Notes: generated from the sequence alone by a model not told the origin. A DNA stretch of 64,000 nt from Stenopsyche tienmushanensis (GCA_008973525.1 WACJ01000126.1:868001-932000), one strand, 5' to 3'. Shown: positions 37,401-47,269, counted from the first letter of the stretch. Numbers and translations are program-made.

Positions 37401-40400
37401 TATAACGCGTTTTCTTTCATGTTATTTAACACATTACCGACGATAAGCCTCATCCGATATATCTTGTATTCGTGTGCTGAAAAATTAGAAACTTTTGTCA
37501 ACGATTACTTCGCCGTTTATTTATTTTATTCCGCGTGCAATTTGCAAAATTGGCGAATCGTAGTGCGACGGCTCATGAAAAAATCTCATTCTTACGTCGC
37601 AATATTTTTATTTCGACCTTCCCGCAGTATTAATGGTTATTATTTCAAGCTCGAAACGGTAACAAATGGCTTCAGTCATTTTGACGGATAAAATCGAATA
37701 AAACAATGAATTTGAATTGCCGTCGAGACCGTGAAATCGTTGAAGCATTCAAAACGTATTAATTCGCACCCAATCATTCATTTTTATAAATTTTGATTGA
37801 AAATTACGCAATTCGTCAGTGGGCACGTTTTCAACAATTCGATGTGAAAATTTTTCTCTCGGAGCTTTTTTTTGTAGACAAACACATTCCTAGCGCTATT
37901 AATGGTCTCAAAATATCAACGATTCAGTTGCATGACTGACAGTGATTGGAATTGCACAAAAAAATGCATATAAAATGCAATTGAATTGGCGTGACTTGAG
38001 TAAACCGTGCCAACGGGCGCTCTGACTTTTCCTGTTTCAAAAACTCCTGAGAAAATTATCATGCGAACAGTTTTATTTGTTTGAATATTTTACAAAAGGT
38101 CGTCGAAGAATTCCACAAGCAAAAAAGCATCAAATTAATGAGCCAAACGCTATCATAGCGACTGGGTTAAACCCCATTGTTTGGATTAAGCCCCAAACAA
38201 CATAGACTTAAAGCGATATAGAAGCCAAATTATGATTCTATTTATTTATTTTTATAATTTATCCAATCTGATTACAAGTCATATGATGTACCTAGACATA
38301 TCATCATCATCATCATAGTGCAGCCACTGACAGTCCACTACAGAACTATGGGCCTCTTCAATATCCATTCACAGGAAGGGATTACATCCATCTCGTCTGT
38401 ATCATACATTCACCTCCTCATTCGCTCGATATTGAAGGTAGCATTACCACCGAGTTTTATTTCGAACGCTCACCCAACGGGTATCCTGAGTGAACGTATT
38501 GACGGACGCTTTCGCGAACGTCTCGATAAGGAGTTTGGGGGGTTTGTAAAGACCGAGTAGTTTTCATAGGGAGGTGGTGGAAAACTACTCTAGACGACCT
38601 TTTTGACTCTACTGGAAAGGGCTTTCTGGAGTACAAGGAGTCCAGTCCCCCCTTTCCTCGCTAGGGCGTTGCCGGGGTAGGGTGAAGACAGACGTGACGC
38701 TTAAGTGCATCTCGGATTCGCTCCTACACCAACTGAGGGTGTATCCCCGTCACCGTACAACTTACCCGAGCGAATTCGAGACTGAGTGGTTTCGCCATTT
38801 TTTCAGGTTGTCCCTCTCAGTTCGGCGATTATAAAACGATATAGAAGTCAACGGAAGACAGTGCTGTTTACGTTGCAAAGTGCAGTTCCCCATATGCATC
38901 TCGTCGAGGTCGTCTCTTTGATGTCTTTCTAGTCCTTGTTCTGTTCGTAAAAATTCTTGGTTCCGAGCCGGTGCGGTTCGTCGTGCTCCATATTGTTGGG
39001 TATGGCCGACTGTGTCAGAGCTAGAGAATGGCAGGAAGCCATGGTTTGTAAGTAGTGCAAAAGGGTGTTAGTCATGGTTAGGCTTTAACAGAGTGTTAGT
39101 CAAATTGTATTAGTCAAGTTACAGCCATGCTACATCCAAGCATTCGAACCTCGGGTGTTCAGTGTTGGCCAATGACAATTAGACAACGTACAATCGGTCA
39201 ATCTGAAAGCAACTGGGAAATATGCACAGCTGTAACAAACAAGTGTAGGTCAGGTATCTATTAGTATCAAATCAGATCAAATCAAATTATATATTTAGGT
39301 CAGTATCAATAAGGTTGAAAGATCATGTAGATGAGATTTTTTAGTATACAATATATTCCTCTTTAATTTGAGATTTGAGATCGTTGTATTCAATTTATTT
39401 CAGAAGCGAAAGTATGAAAACGTGTTAAACAGCGTGCTGTTATCGAATTTTTAACTGCTGAAAAAGTAGCTCAATGAAATTCAATGTCGTTTAAAAGCTG
39501 TTTATAGTGAAGATATTGCTAATAGGTCTACTGTAAATCAATGGCACATCAACCAATGTAATGTGAGACCTCAAGGGTAATTATTACACCTCGGGTGATG
39601 AGATGAAGGCAACTGTCAAGTTCTGGATTCGGGAAAAATTCGGAAGAATTTTTCAGTGACGAAATGAAAAAAACTTATTATACGTTGGGAGAAATATTGT
39701 AGCTTAAACGGTGATTATATTTAAAAATAAATATATGATTTTGAAGCACAAGAATTGTACTTTAATGTACTTTTTGTCAGATCTTGTTATTTGTTTTTGT
39801 TAGCGCTCTACAAGCATGTGTGCATTAGTTTTCAACCTACCCTTGTATGTTTTTGGATGCAGTAAATCATAGTCTTCTCTGTTTGCGCGATAGATTTTAT
39901 TAAAAACGCGCAAAAAGCGACATGGAGCTATTACATAATCACACATAGAATCGTACATAAAAAAATAGTTTTTTAGAAGTAATACAATCGCAAAAAAAAT
40001 TAAAATGCATTTTTTAACACTGTTTTGGTGACAACTGAACTTAAATCATTATCAATGAAAAAGGAGAAGTTTTCGTTTGATACGTACATAAAAGCGCGAA
40101 GATCTGTGCTTGCGTATACAGTCAACCCTCCTATAGCGTCCACTTCGTTTGCGGCTTTTTTAACGCAAGCGATGTGTAAAATACTCCAGATCAAACATAA
40201 CTATTACGATATATTATGAATTGCATAATTGTTCACAATTTTGGTTGCTTCTTTTATTAATGAAATATTTTTGATTTTTGTTAAAAATTTATGTTTATTA
40301 ATATATAAAATCTCAAATCTCTTTTTGTGCGATTTCGAAGTTATGCCGGTTTTTAAAGCAATTTTTTTTTAATTTCATAAAGAGTACGTATCGAGATATT

Positions 40401-42831
40401 TTGAATAAAATAGGATATAAATCATCAAAACTAACCGAAATTTGGAAAAAAATACAATTTGGAATTGTGTAAATCATATTGCATCTATCGCTGAATTACG
40501 ACCACGCCCTTTATTCTGGTTTAGATTTTTGAAAAAATTGAATTCGCTTTTTTTGCATAATTCTAATGTTTCCTAAAATACACCATCTCAAGTTTTAAGT
40601 CATTAATTTACTTCAAACTGGATACGAATCTTTTCTATATAACCCTCTATGATTCCTACCAGAATTTTGTCAAAATTTATTTTTTAACTATTTAAAAAAA
40701 ATTAAAACTGTGTCAAAATAAGCCAAAAATGTTTTTTTTAATTAGGAACTATAGTGACAACTTTACTAATTATGAATTACACAATTATAGCTGTTTCAAA
40801 GTTATGCGGTTTTTAAAATCCATGGATCGCATCTTCACTTTTTATATATAACTTTTTTTGTGCGATTATCTGCGGAACGCATATACCGCACAAAAAAAAT
40901 TCAAGTATTGTCTAAGATATCCACTCAACTTTTTATTTATTTGAAAGAATATTTTATGGCATAAATTATGAAATATAACAACGTTCAAATGTCTACCGCG
41001 GCTTTGCTTGGTAAAATAAATAAATACGTTGATAGCTCCAAAAGAAGAAATCTAAAGGCGTTAAATCGCACGATATCGGTAGCCACTTCACCATGCCTTC
41101 AAATCATTCGTACGGAATGTCCATCATGGCATGCGCTGTCGTCGCATGAACCGCATATCGTCATATCATCCAATTTATGTTCAAAACTATGAACTTTCAT
41201 GGTGATTTGCCGTACACTACACTTAGGTCTGTTTTTATGCGATAGATACGTTCTACGATGGGTCGCATAAAAAAAAAGACTTCAACTACACAGGTTCCAT
41301 TATTTTTAAAACACGCATAACTTCAAATCAATGTGATAGAATGTACCAAAAATCGCATAAAAAAATAATATAAATAAAAACACAATACATATTTATTTTA
41401 GAATTACTTTACTAAAGTTTATTTTACACGATAATTATGCCAATGCAATTCTTAACACATTATCAGCGGGCTATTTGCGCCGACTGCATATGATTTTTAA
41501 ATTCTTACTAAAATACACGTAACTTTCAAATTCAAGTTTTAAACATATGTTAATACAAGAATTCTGGTGTTCCGCTGTTAATGTTTTGAGCTTTTGAGAA
41601 AAGTTGCCAGATTAAAAAACAATTCCGTTCGCCAATCGCTCTATGCACACTCACAGTATAAGGGTTGTATCTTGCACTAGTGGTAGTTTTAGATTTTTTT
41701 TGTGCGAAATTCGCGTTAAAAAAAGCTTTGTTCCCTATAGAAAAATGATGAACAGTGTTCCATTTTTTTTGAAACCCCCATAACTTCAAATTCAATTTAA
41801 CAACATGTCCGCTATAACCTAACAAATTTTAAGCGTCTCTATGGAAAGGCACTGTACGTTTGAATTGGTTATTGCTTATTATTGAAACTGCATAAATGTT
41901 AAGAATTTTCATCGTGTGTTTAATGCATATCCATTTATTTTTCAGGAGGAGTTGGACAAATATTGGCCACCGATTTTTGCAAACATCGGTTTGCTGTTTG
42001 CGTCAGCTCTTCATTGTATTATATCCCTCATTAGTGTTTATCACACAGCAAAGAGGGTGTGCTCTTGTTTCCGACCTCGTGAGCCATTCAATCATAATCA
42101 GTTTGATCCTTCGTATTCCAATTTCCAACCATATTCAGTTGCCAGCATATCTGAAAAGAAGGAGAAAAAATACTCAACTGATAGTCCATTGGACAGCATC
42201 GACAACAGAAAGGAGCTCAATAAAATGCTAGAAGGCAAGTTGATGGGCTCAGGATCGGACACGGACGTAACTGACGGTCATGGTCATGGTCCAGATTCAA
42301 ATCTGAGTCATGGCGAAGGACACAAACTCTCGGAAAGCGATCATAGAAAGCTATCACAGGAAGCCGGCCAGGATTCACATTGTGTGGGTTCATATTTCGG
42401 AAGTGCAAACAGCAAGGATAAATTGGTCTGCAGCTGGCTCGGTGGCCAACCTTGCTTGCCAATGAAGCTCCAGAAGGTCTCCAAAAGTGGCATCAAAAAG
42501 AACAAGATGAAGCAACCGCCAGTTCTTCTCTATCCAGTTGGCGCTGGAAACACGGTAAGTGAAAATCAATAAAACCCATAGGATCTAACGTTTCCCAATC
42601 ATTTTTTGTCCCACGCAGCAAGATTTTGATCTCGTCACACCCCAGCTAATAACGGAAATAGAAATAATACCGTGGAAAATGTCTTTCGGATGCGAAGTCT
42701 CAGAAAAAAGCCGTCCCGAATGCCAAAGTGTGTCCGAACCGCGCGACAATAGGCGTTACATTAGGGCAATCGTTGAAATTCGACCACAAAACCCAAACAC
42801 AAACAGTCGAACCACACCAAACGACGAATAA
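24892..42831 (+). CDS. Four-pass membrane protein, CD20/MS4A/ENTREP-like, 509 aa, 4 exons
   Basis: Seen: exons 24892-25448, 31752-31902, 41946-42554 and 42619-42831 join in phases 2, 0 and 0 to a 509-aa frame. A Ser/Thr-rich N-terminal tail of about 118 aa precedes four hydrophobic segments at about residues 119-141, 155-174, 190-215 and 246-268; the loop before segment 4 is short and polar. A 240-aa polar C-terminal tail holds a His-rich stretch (DGHGHGPDSN, SHGEGH) and a PPVLLYPVG patch. The ATG has A at -3, and an in-frame TAA lies 30 nt upstream. Known: this layout and the small-residue-rich first hairpin (LGIGQLLVGVAMVVTGG) resemble CD20/MS4A-type proteins such as ENTREP, which act in endosomal and plasma membranes. 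Inference: a membrane adaptor or trafficking protein. I do not recognise a named insect orthologue. Confidence 0.82.
26785..27000 (-). pseudogene. Mariner transposase fragment
   Basis: The minus-strand frames LGYKKLCARWVPRMLT and FLGTIVTGDEAWVCHYTHES, the region around the first catalytic Asp (VTGDE.W). In intron 1 of the tetraspan gene, antisense to it. Confidence 0.75.
27046..27707 (+). mobile_element. Non-autonomous hAT-type element
   Basis: Left end AATCCAATCCCGGGATCCCG; right end is the inverse of AGTCAGTCCTGGGATCCCGA. The CCCGGGATCCC ends are typical of one hAT group. The interior is shared with 53112-53572 (inverted) and 20613-20775. No transposase frame inside. Confidence 0.6.
28322..28760 (+). 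mobile_element. GCGCAGCGTGAG repeat family, long copy
   Basis: Starts TAACCCTTTGATTAGTGAG, contains CGCACAGCGTGAGTCGAGC and ATGAACCTTAACACCGTTG, and fades at GCGCGATTAC. Compare 32845-33195, 43150-43490, 50380-50600, 52400-52480, 55045-55360 and, inverted, 58605-58695. Confidence 0.55.
29199..29245 (+). mobile_element. TTAA-type MITE end, copy 2
   Basis: TTAACCCTTCTGTCAACG, then GTATCTGGCTGGACCC, inverse of 24026-24091. Confidence 0.4.
29285..29515 (-). repeat. Tandem pair of Helitron-like termini (period about 123 bp)
   Basis: AAAGTTTTATCGCAATC.G and CGGACAAACAAACATTGATT occur twice (starting at 29310 and 29434), nearly identical, so this is a recent local duplication. Confidence 0.6.
30349..31142 (-). 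mobile_element. Tc1/mariner-superfamily relic with terminal repeats, split by a foldback
   Basis: The right end ATTGAGCGTTTCCATTGAA and the left end, inverted, ATTGAGCGTTTTCATTGAA match. Minus-strand scraps of transposase remain: IQPDLCNKVIHKLDHRIRAI then RGGHLNNV (C-terminus, about 30545-30470) and LDDEVHFWI-like text near 30735. The foldback 30863-31092 interrupts it. Confidence 0.6.
30863..31092. mobile_element. 230-bp foldback (long inverted repeat) MITE
   Basis: Arms of about 95-105 bp are inverse copies at roughly 85-90% by eye, starting CTGTTAAGTGGGCAT on both sides, with TTAA (right) and CTAA (left) at the edges. GACGTATATATACGTC, itself a perfect 16-bp palindrome, occurs three times. 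A related tip lies at about 49590-49635. Confidence 0.7.
31366..31640 (-). mobile_element. Second, more decayed copy of the Tc1/mariner relic
   Basis: GGATCTTTCAATAAGAGCGC, then AACAAGTTGTGTGTAAGATA and CGCCGCGGCTTTACTTGG parallel 30349-30560. It sits about 110 bp upstream of exon 2. Confidence 0.55.
31752..31902 (+). CDS. Tetraspan gene exon 2 (TM3 and loop)
   Basis: The acceptor TTTTTTACAG ends at 31751. The 151-nt exon encodes RMGNLFLTLFLALSLIAL and on to STSSEQ, with donor CAG|GTAAAA. Its phases fit exons 1 and 3 exactly. Confidence 0.85.
32845..33195 (+). mobile_element. GCGCAGCGTGAG repeat family copy
   Basis: TTAATCCTTTGAGTAGTGAG at the left; CAGGACCGCGCAGCGTGAG inside. Confidence 0.55.
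33311..33997. mobile_element. Terminal-inverted-repeat element TACACTTGGGTC, 687 bp
   Basis: TACACTTGGGTC at the left and GACCCAAGTGTA at the right; inside, ATGCGAT/ATCGCAT and runs of A/T repeat toward both ends. TA-bounded ends suggest Tc1/mariner/pogo-type movement. No transposase seen. 33.5-33.65 kb matches 6.0-6.13 kb, so another repeat is nested inside. Confidence 0.6.
34335..34375 (-). repeat. GGTCCG..CGGACC family, inverted copy
   Basis: The inverse reads GTGGTCCGGAAAGCGGACCG then GTTGGACA. Other copies at 44105-44190, 48362-48445 and 52810-52893. Confidence 0.5.
34594..34624 (+). repeat. Dispersed TGTCTCA..TGAGACATAGGACCGGAA motif, copy 3
   Basis: Best copy: TGTCTCA, AACGGG loop, TGAGACA, then TAGGACCGGAA. 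Confidence 0.55.
35885..35945 (+). mobile_element. Possible Helitron-like 3' end
   Basis: AATGCGTCGGGTATCAGCTAGT ends in CTAGT after a GC-rich stretch, as at the 3' end of the 1127-1332 element. Confidence 0.3.
36166..36280 (+). repeat. 65-bp transposase-derived repeat, inverted relative to 13.3 kb
   Basis: TGACACCACT starts at 36199 and again at 36264, exactly 65 bp apart; the plus frame reads CPDLTPLDFFVWG then PDLTPLE. A transposon-end-like sequence follows at 36380-36440. Confidence 0.65.
36608..36890 (+). mobile_element. LTR fragment of the 22.3-kb family
   Basis: TGTATAGCGTAGGCGATTTA, GTAGCGCTGTTAACAGCGAC, then a CT repeat and CGTGTGGAATAAATAGTTAT. Orientation is opposite to the 22.3-kb copy. 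It abuts a mariner N-terminus. Confidence 0.5.
36891..37190 (-). pseudogene. Mariner transposase N-terminal half
   Basis: The minus-strand frame LDSALENSDPSFTTKKYWMA, EFKRGRT, EVTTPEIVKKIHKMVLDDPR, MKVRELADIV, KKLCVRWLP: the helix-turn-helix domain in mariner order. It is broken at RWLP by the LTR. Confidence 0.8.
38285..38860 (+). repeat. Retroelement-associated sequence
   Basis: A CATCATCATCAT start with GTCCACTACAGAACTATGGG resembles tails common beside insect retroelements. 38560-38640 is the inverse of 23800-23870. 38660-38800 is GC-richer than its surroundings, function unknown. Confidence 0.3.
39410..39590 (+). pseudogene. Mariner-type transposase N-terminal fragment
   Basis: KQRAVIEFLTAEKVAQ and, after a shift, CRLKAVYSEDIANRSTVNQW: the FLTAE..I..RL..VYGED..ST v..W pattern of one mariner group. 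Confidence 0.6.
40905..41850 (-). mobile_element. Third copy of the Tc1/mariner relic, split by a TACACTTGGGTC element
   Basis: GTCTAAGATATCCACTCAAC and CTACCGCGGCTTTGCTTGG match 30390-30500. The break after TTTGCCGTACACTAC is followed by TACACTTAGGTC; the relic resumes near 41805 (GCTATAACCTAACAAAT) and ends near AGCGTCTCTATGGAAAG. Confidence 0.55.
41218..41800. mobile_element. TACACTTGGGTC element, copy lacking a clear right end
   Basis: Starts TACACTTAGGTCTG, with ATGCGATAGATACGTTCTAC; subterminal GCGAAATTCGCG-type text occurs at 41.7 kb. The terminal GACCCAAGTGTA is not found. Confidence 0.45.
41946..42554 (+). CDS. Tetraspan gene exon 3 (TM4 and most of the C-tail)
   Basis: The acceptor TTTTTCAG ends at 41945. 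It encodes EELDKYWPPIFANIGLLF (TM4 start) through the His-rich region to PVGAGNT; the donor is ACG|GTAAGT. The open frame reads on into the intron for six codons before a stop, which is not the real end because a good exon 4 follows 64 bp later. Confidence 0.85.
42555..42618 (+). other. Intron 3 of the tetraspan gene (64 bp)
   Basis: GTAAGT to CCCACGCAG. It shows that introns close to 60 nt are used in this genome. Confidence 0.8.
42619..42831 (+). CDS. Tetraspan gene exon 4 (C-terminus)
   Basis: The acceptor CCCACGCAG ends at 42618. The frame runs 70 codons (QDFDLVTPQLITEIEII to TTPNDE) to TAA 42829-42831. An AATAAA overlaps the stop codon (42827-42832), but it is not clear that it is the one used. 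Confidence 0.75.
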   Translation, partial: QDFDLVTPQLITEIEIIPWKMSFGCEVSEKSRPECQSVSEPRDNRRYIRAIVEIRPQNPNTNSRTTPNDE

Positions 42832-43140
42832 AATCCGAGCATTCCATCATTTTAAAACGTCGAATTGCGTATTGACGCGGTGCAAAGTTCGGCGCGGTTC
42901 GTTGCACTCCAAAGGTTAACGCAAATATGCGTGCTTTTATGCATTTTGCGGCATGTAAAAAGGCCAAAACCTCGAAAAACATCCGTTATCTGTTCATTTT
43001 TTCAGTCGACGATCGTCGATCATCGATACTAAACCGATAAATATTCACGCATCGACGTATTCAATTATTCGAAACGATAAAGTAGAAACATCTTCAAAAA
43101 AATCTACTTTACTGCATGATTATTGCAAGTCCGCAATAAT
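42832..43140 (+). other. Likely 3' UTR / downstream flank of the tetraspan gene
   Basis: No further open frame. A palindromic CGACGATCGTCG core lies at about 43007. The polyA site is not obvious. Confidence 0.3.
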
Positions 43141-43149
43141 CAGACGTTA

Positions 43150-43490
43150 ATTTTAGTTAGGCTGTTAATTTTAAATTGACTTATCGTCCGTACAAATCCA
43201 CTCTTCTCTCAGGACCGCGCAGCGTGAGTCAAACTTGTACATCAACAAATGAACCTTAACACTCTTGGGCGCCATAATAGCGTTTTAGATAGAATCACTC
43301 TTGTTACCACGCTGAGTTTTAAATACATAATTGATTTATGTGATTCTTTACTAGAAATATAAGTGATTCTTGATATGTTCGTATGGGTATAAGATGAGAC
43401 GCAAGACATCCGTCTTTATCTCCCAGAATCCTCTTTCTTTATGACACGAGTCTGATCGCACATATGTGCGATTACCCGTCAACGGGTTAA
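43150..43490 (+). mobile_element. GCGCAGCGTGAG repeat family copy with intact right end
   Basis: CAGGACCGCGCAGCGTGAG inside; right end GATTACCCGTCAACGGGTTAA, which mirrors the TTAACCCTTTGA left end of sister copies. Confidence 0.55.
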
Positions 43491-43680
43491 TATTTAAAAT
43501 GCATATAAAAAGCGATTTTTGTTTATTAACGTATCACTCCAAATATATGCTGTTGTTGTTATAATTTTATATCTAGATCGTAGGTTCTCAAACCACTAAA
43601 TGGAATCCACTCTTGTGGAATCCCCTCCCCCCCGCGCATTTTTAGGTATTAGAATTTGAATGATGTTTGTTCTGCAGCTG

Positions 43681-43698
43681 ATCCCACTTCTGACACCA
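43681..43698 (-). other. tRNA-Leu-type primer-binding-site motif
   Basis: Exact ATCCCACTTCTGACACCA; flanks match 14.33-14.48 kb. Confidence 0.55.
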
Positions 43699-44104
43699 GT
43701 TTTATGTATTAGGATTTGAGTGTTTGGAGCTAATATTTTTCATCGGTGTTTCTTCAATGAAAACAGTGATTTTGGCACAAATATAATTATTGTCCTGAAT
43801 TAAGTTTACAATAAATGCTCAAGTTGTTAGTGACCCGAAGACTATGTGCAAAGCGTGGAAACAATATTCTTAGATGGCAGCATAAATTGATGGTCATAAT
43901 GATAGTCTGGAAACTCACCAGAACACCAATTATATCAGGAATTATCTGAATTGAAGTGATGTGTGAAATAGATATGAGATAGTAATGAATAATGAGCTGA
44001 TGTTTCTGGAATATAGTTGAAAAGGGTTTTTATTCAAGAAGGATATTGATAGGTCAGTCTTATTTGGACATCTTTGTTTTGTAATGAAAGTTTGCAATCA
44101 TTCT

Positions 44105-44190
44105 GTAGACATGTTCGGGTATGGCGTCCAGTGGCGAGGCGTTCATTCGTCATGTCAACGGTCCGAAAAGCTGACCGGTTGGACACTTTG
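44105..44190 (+). repeat. GGTCCG..CGGACC family copy
   Basis: GACATGTTCGGGTATGGCGT, CATTCGTCATGTCAACGGTC, then CTGACCGGTTGGACA. Confidence 0.5.
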
Positions 44191-44199
44191 TCCTCTTTT

Positions 44200-46430
44200 A
44201 TGGATTTTTGCGGCATACCCGGGGCTTTTTATTATTTATACCATCCCAAATTTTTAGATGAAATTGGGACTACCAAATTTCCAACCAATAATCGTCTGGA
44301 AAAATCTCCTATACTTACAAATATGGGTATGACACTCCAGCAAGAAGAAACACTGTCTTCAATTAAATCTAATATAACATCTGATCGCTGCTCAAGAATT
44401 AGAAGTCGTGACTTAAGCCATCACTGGCCATTTAGTGGAATATCATGTTCTTGTTAAATTAAATATAGCTTCATTATTCATCTTCGATGATTCATAAATA
44501 TCGCCCGAGTCATTTCTTATCATTAAAAAACGCTGTTGTTAGATTACTGCTTACATTCTCTTCTTGGAGAAAAAAAAGAATCTAGTGAAAAATTGTAAAA
44601 GTCCAAGGCGTTGCATTAGCGAATCAGAGTTTTGAAACGATTGCTAATTCTGTAGAATTTTAAAATTATTTCTGGCGACTTTTGAAATCATTCGATCATC
44701 GATTTGTTCAATGTCTCGGTTGTTATAGCTTGATCTGATCACTTCCACTTGCATCCCGCCAGTCCAATCCCGGTCCTGTACGATTGGCTCGAGCTTCGAG
44801 CACGCAATCGGCTAAGTATCATGCTTTCATTAGTGTCAGCTAATTTGAAATTCAATTCGAATAGCTCAGTTCACTTATCAACTGGGTATATGGGTCTTGA
44901 ACGGTTCGGCCCATGGGTGAGATCATTTCTGGACCGAATGGCTAATTCTGCTCGAACCGATGTGTTAAATTAATTCAATCGACGTTCGAACTGCGTTGCG
45001 AAGCAGATGAGTTGTAAATCCATGACCGAAGCATGAATGGCTCTTTTTTGCTCTGAAAAAAATCGAATTTATTACCGTTTCATCCGAAGGAATCGCATTT
45101 CGACAATAAAAAAGCGGTGTGACAAACTAAACATTCGAATAAAAACCAAATCTACGGAGACTGATCGGTTGATATTTCTTAGATTCGTTTTATTTCATAG
45201 CAATCAAATACCGTTCCAGTGATATTTTCAATTAAATCACAACTGTTGAATGTTAATTATAAAGAGAGACATATACTCATTGGCCGTATCATTTGAGACT
45301 CTAATTTAATCATAATTTTCAATATAATCTTCTATAGCAATTTGCCATAAACTACTTAATAATTCATAATAAATTTGATTGATATTGCTTTAAAACCTAT
45401 AGACGCTATAATCCAACAAACTTTGAGCGTACTATTGAAAAGACCTGTAATTAATAATTAATACCTCAATTAAAAACATAGCAATTGTATTGTCATCAAT
45501 CTAAATGCCATATTCAAATATTAAACATCGGTTATAACGAGTTTCAGTATCTATGCATGATGCGCGCTGATGTATTAACGCTCGTTATAACCGTTATATT
45601 CAGGATTTGAGCCCGAATCTTTACAATTAGAGTGCAATTATAATATATTGGGAAGTCGTATTAATAATTATGCATGCTTAATTATTTCCTGATAAATTTT
45701 CAATGAAAGTTTGACATATATTACAACATCATTAAAAAAACCAATTTATTTCCTATATAATTAATAAATACGTTATAACAATTAAATTTATTATTGCGGC
45801 CTTCGATAGCTTTATGTGTAAAAGAGGCGTTTAAATCTCAAGCAATACAATGGATATTGATGATTAACATCAGACAATGTGACATCAATCATATGACGAA
45901 CGAATTGGGTGGATGTTAAATTTATCATATTGGGACTCGTTTGCGACAAGTTGATTCGTTTGTGTGCCAATATAATATTCTTGCATTTTTATGAGGACTT
46001 GTTAGTATTAATTTTATTTAAAAATATTCTCTTCATTGGACATTCTTTGGCGAATGAAAAAATATCATCGTAAAGATTGGAATTTCCAGTTTAACTGTCG
46101 AGCAAAAACTCGGTCGAATGATTTGCATTTAACATAGTAAACAATTAAAGTAAATAACTAGTCGTATGACCCTCATATTGTATTTACGTAGAAGGCATTG
46201 TACTGTCACGGTTCGTAGACACCCCTTCGTGTCCACATCCGTTTCTTCGACCATCGTTCACCCAAGACGTAAAGTTTTGTGATGTTAATCCTACAACAGG
46301 TCTATTTTTGAATTTAAAATTAAATTCTTTAAACTAGAGCTTTATTTAAATCCCCATATGTATAGGGTTGTAGCGTGTACCGTTGTTGGTCTGGTGGAGC
46401 CAGCAGGAGGCGTGAACTTCCCCGCTCCGC
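44200..46430. other. No gene seen
   Basis: 45330-45460 resembles the right end of the Tc1/mariner relic family (TTTGCCATAAACTACTT, TTTGAGCGTACTATTGAAAAG). An open plus-strand frame at 44200-44457 is unrecognised. Confidence 0.4.
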
Positions 46431-46442
46431 CACGAAACGTTT

Positions 46443-46454
46443 CTGACACCAATG
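46443..46454 (-). other. Partial primer-site motif
   Basis: TTTCTGACACCA followed by ATGTAATG; only the distal 12 nt fit tRNA-Leu. GC-richer DNA at 46380-46440 may be the leader of an LTR element. Confidence 0.35.
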
Positions 46455-47244
46455 TAATGCCGCATTTGGATGACCATTTTTAACAGATTTAAATGATCTG
46501 CATAGGAAATATTCCCCTCAATAGCCTTCGCATATAGCCAAGTTAAATTTAGGTTATTTGAAGCAAGAAATCAGTCTATACCCGAATATATTAGGATTTG
46601 AAATATTATAATAAGGGGTCCAGGAACTGACCCACTAAATCAGCACTTGATTAAAGCGAAGGAATCGTCGAAAATCTCTCGAAAATCGCCCAGTCATCAT
46701 AGAGGCCTATTAGAAAAACTCGATTTTCTCCACGATAATATGATAATTTGGATTCTAAATACCGGCCTTTCAAACGGCAATGTGATATGTATATTAAAAT
46801 AACAAATTTATTCCATGACTTCGAAGTCAGCGGAGCATGCAGCCTGCGGAACCAGGTTAGGAAGGCTTTTTATCTCGCATTTCTAGTAAACAAAAAACCT
46901 GATCCACTTCCACTGTGGTCTATCGGTGAATGGATCTATCGCAGATCGATCTAAATGCGTAATGATATCTCAATACGATAAAAATCGGTAAATTAAATAT
47001 AATATCATAACCACTAAATTACCACCACGATATCGTCGGTTGCAAGGTTGGTCTGGAGCTAGCAACTCCTTCTGGGTGACCCAACTTCTCTTCTTGCACG
47101 ATGATCGTCCGTCTTCTTGGTACTATGGCAACTTTAGTTTCCATTCTTCTAATCTCACAGCATTGTAGCTAATATCATCCATTATCACCACTGCAACGTG
47201 ATAGCACCCTTCATGTCAGCGGTCTTCGTGGATGTTGATTGTTT

Positions 47245-47256
47245 CGATGCTGACAC
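47245..47256 (-). other. Partial primer-site motif
   Basis: TGCTGACACCA followed by GTGTAACG; matches the 22.28-kb junction. Confidence 0.35.
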
Positions 47257-47269
47257 CAGTGTAACGTAA

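Larger units (their letters stand above)
31903..41945 (+). other. Intron 2 of the tetraspan gene (10043 bp), repeat-filled
   Basis: Holds the TACACTTGGGTC elements, a transposase-derived satellite, an LTR, several mariner pieces and further Tc1/mariner relics. The stretches 31.95-32.8, 34.7-35.85 and 37.4-38.25 kb show nothing recognisable. Confidence 0.7.

Noticed and set aside
42761..42982. 73-aa minus-strand frame at the end of the tetraspan gene
   Set aside because: Shadow of exon 4, whose splice site, phase and stop are consistent.
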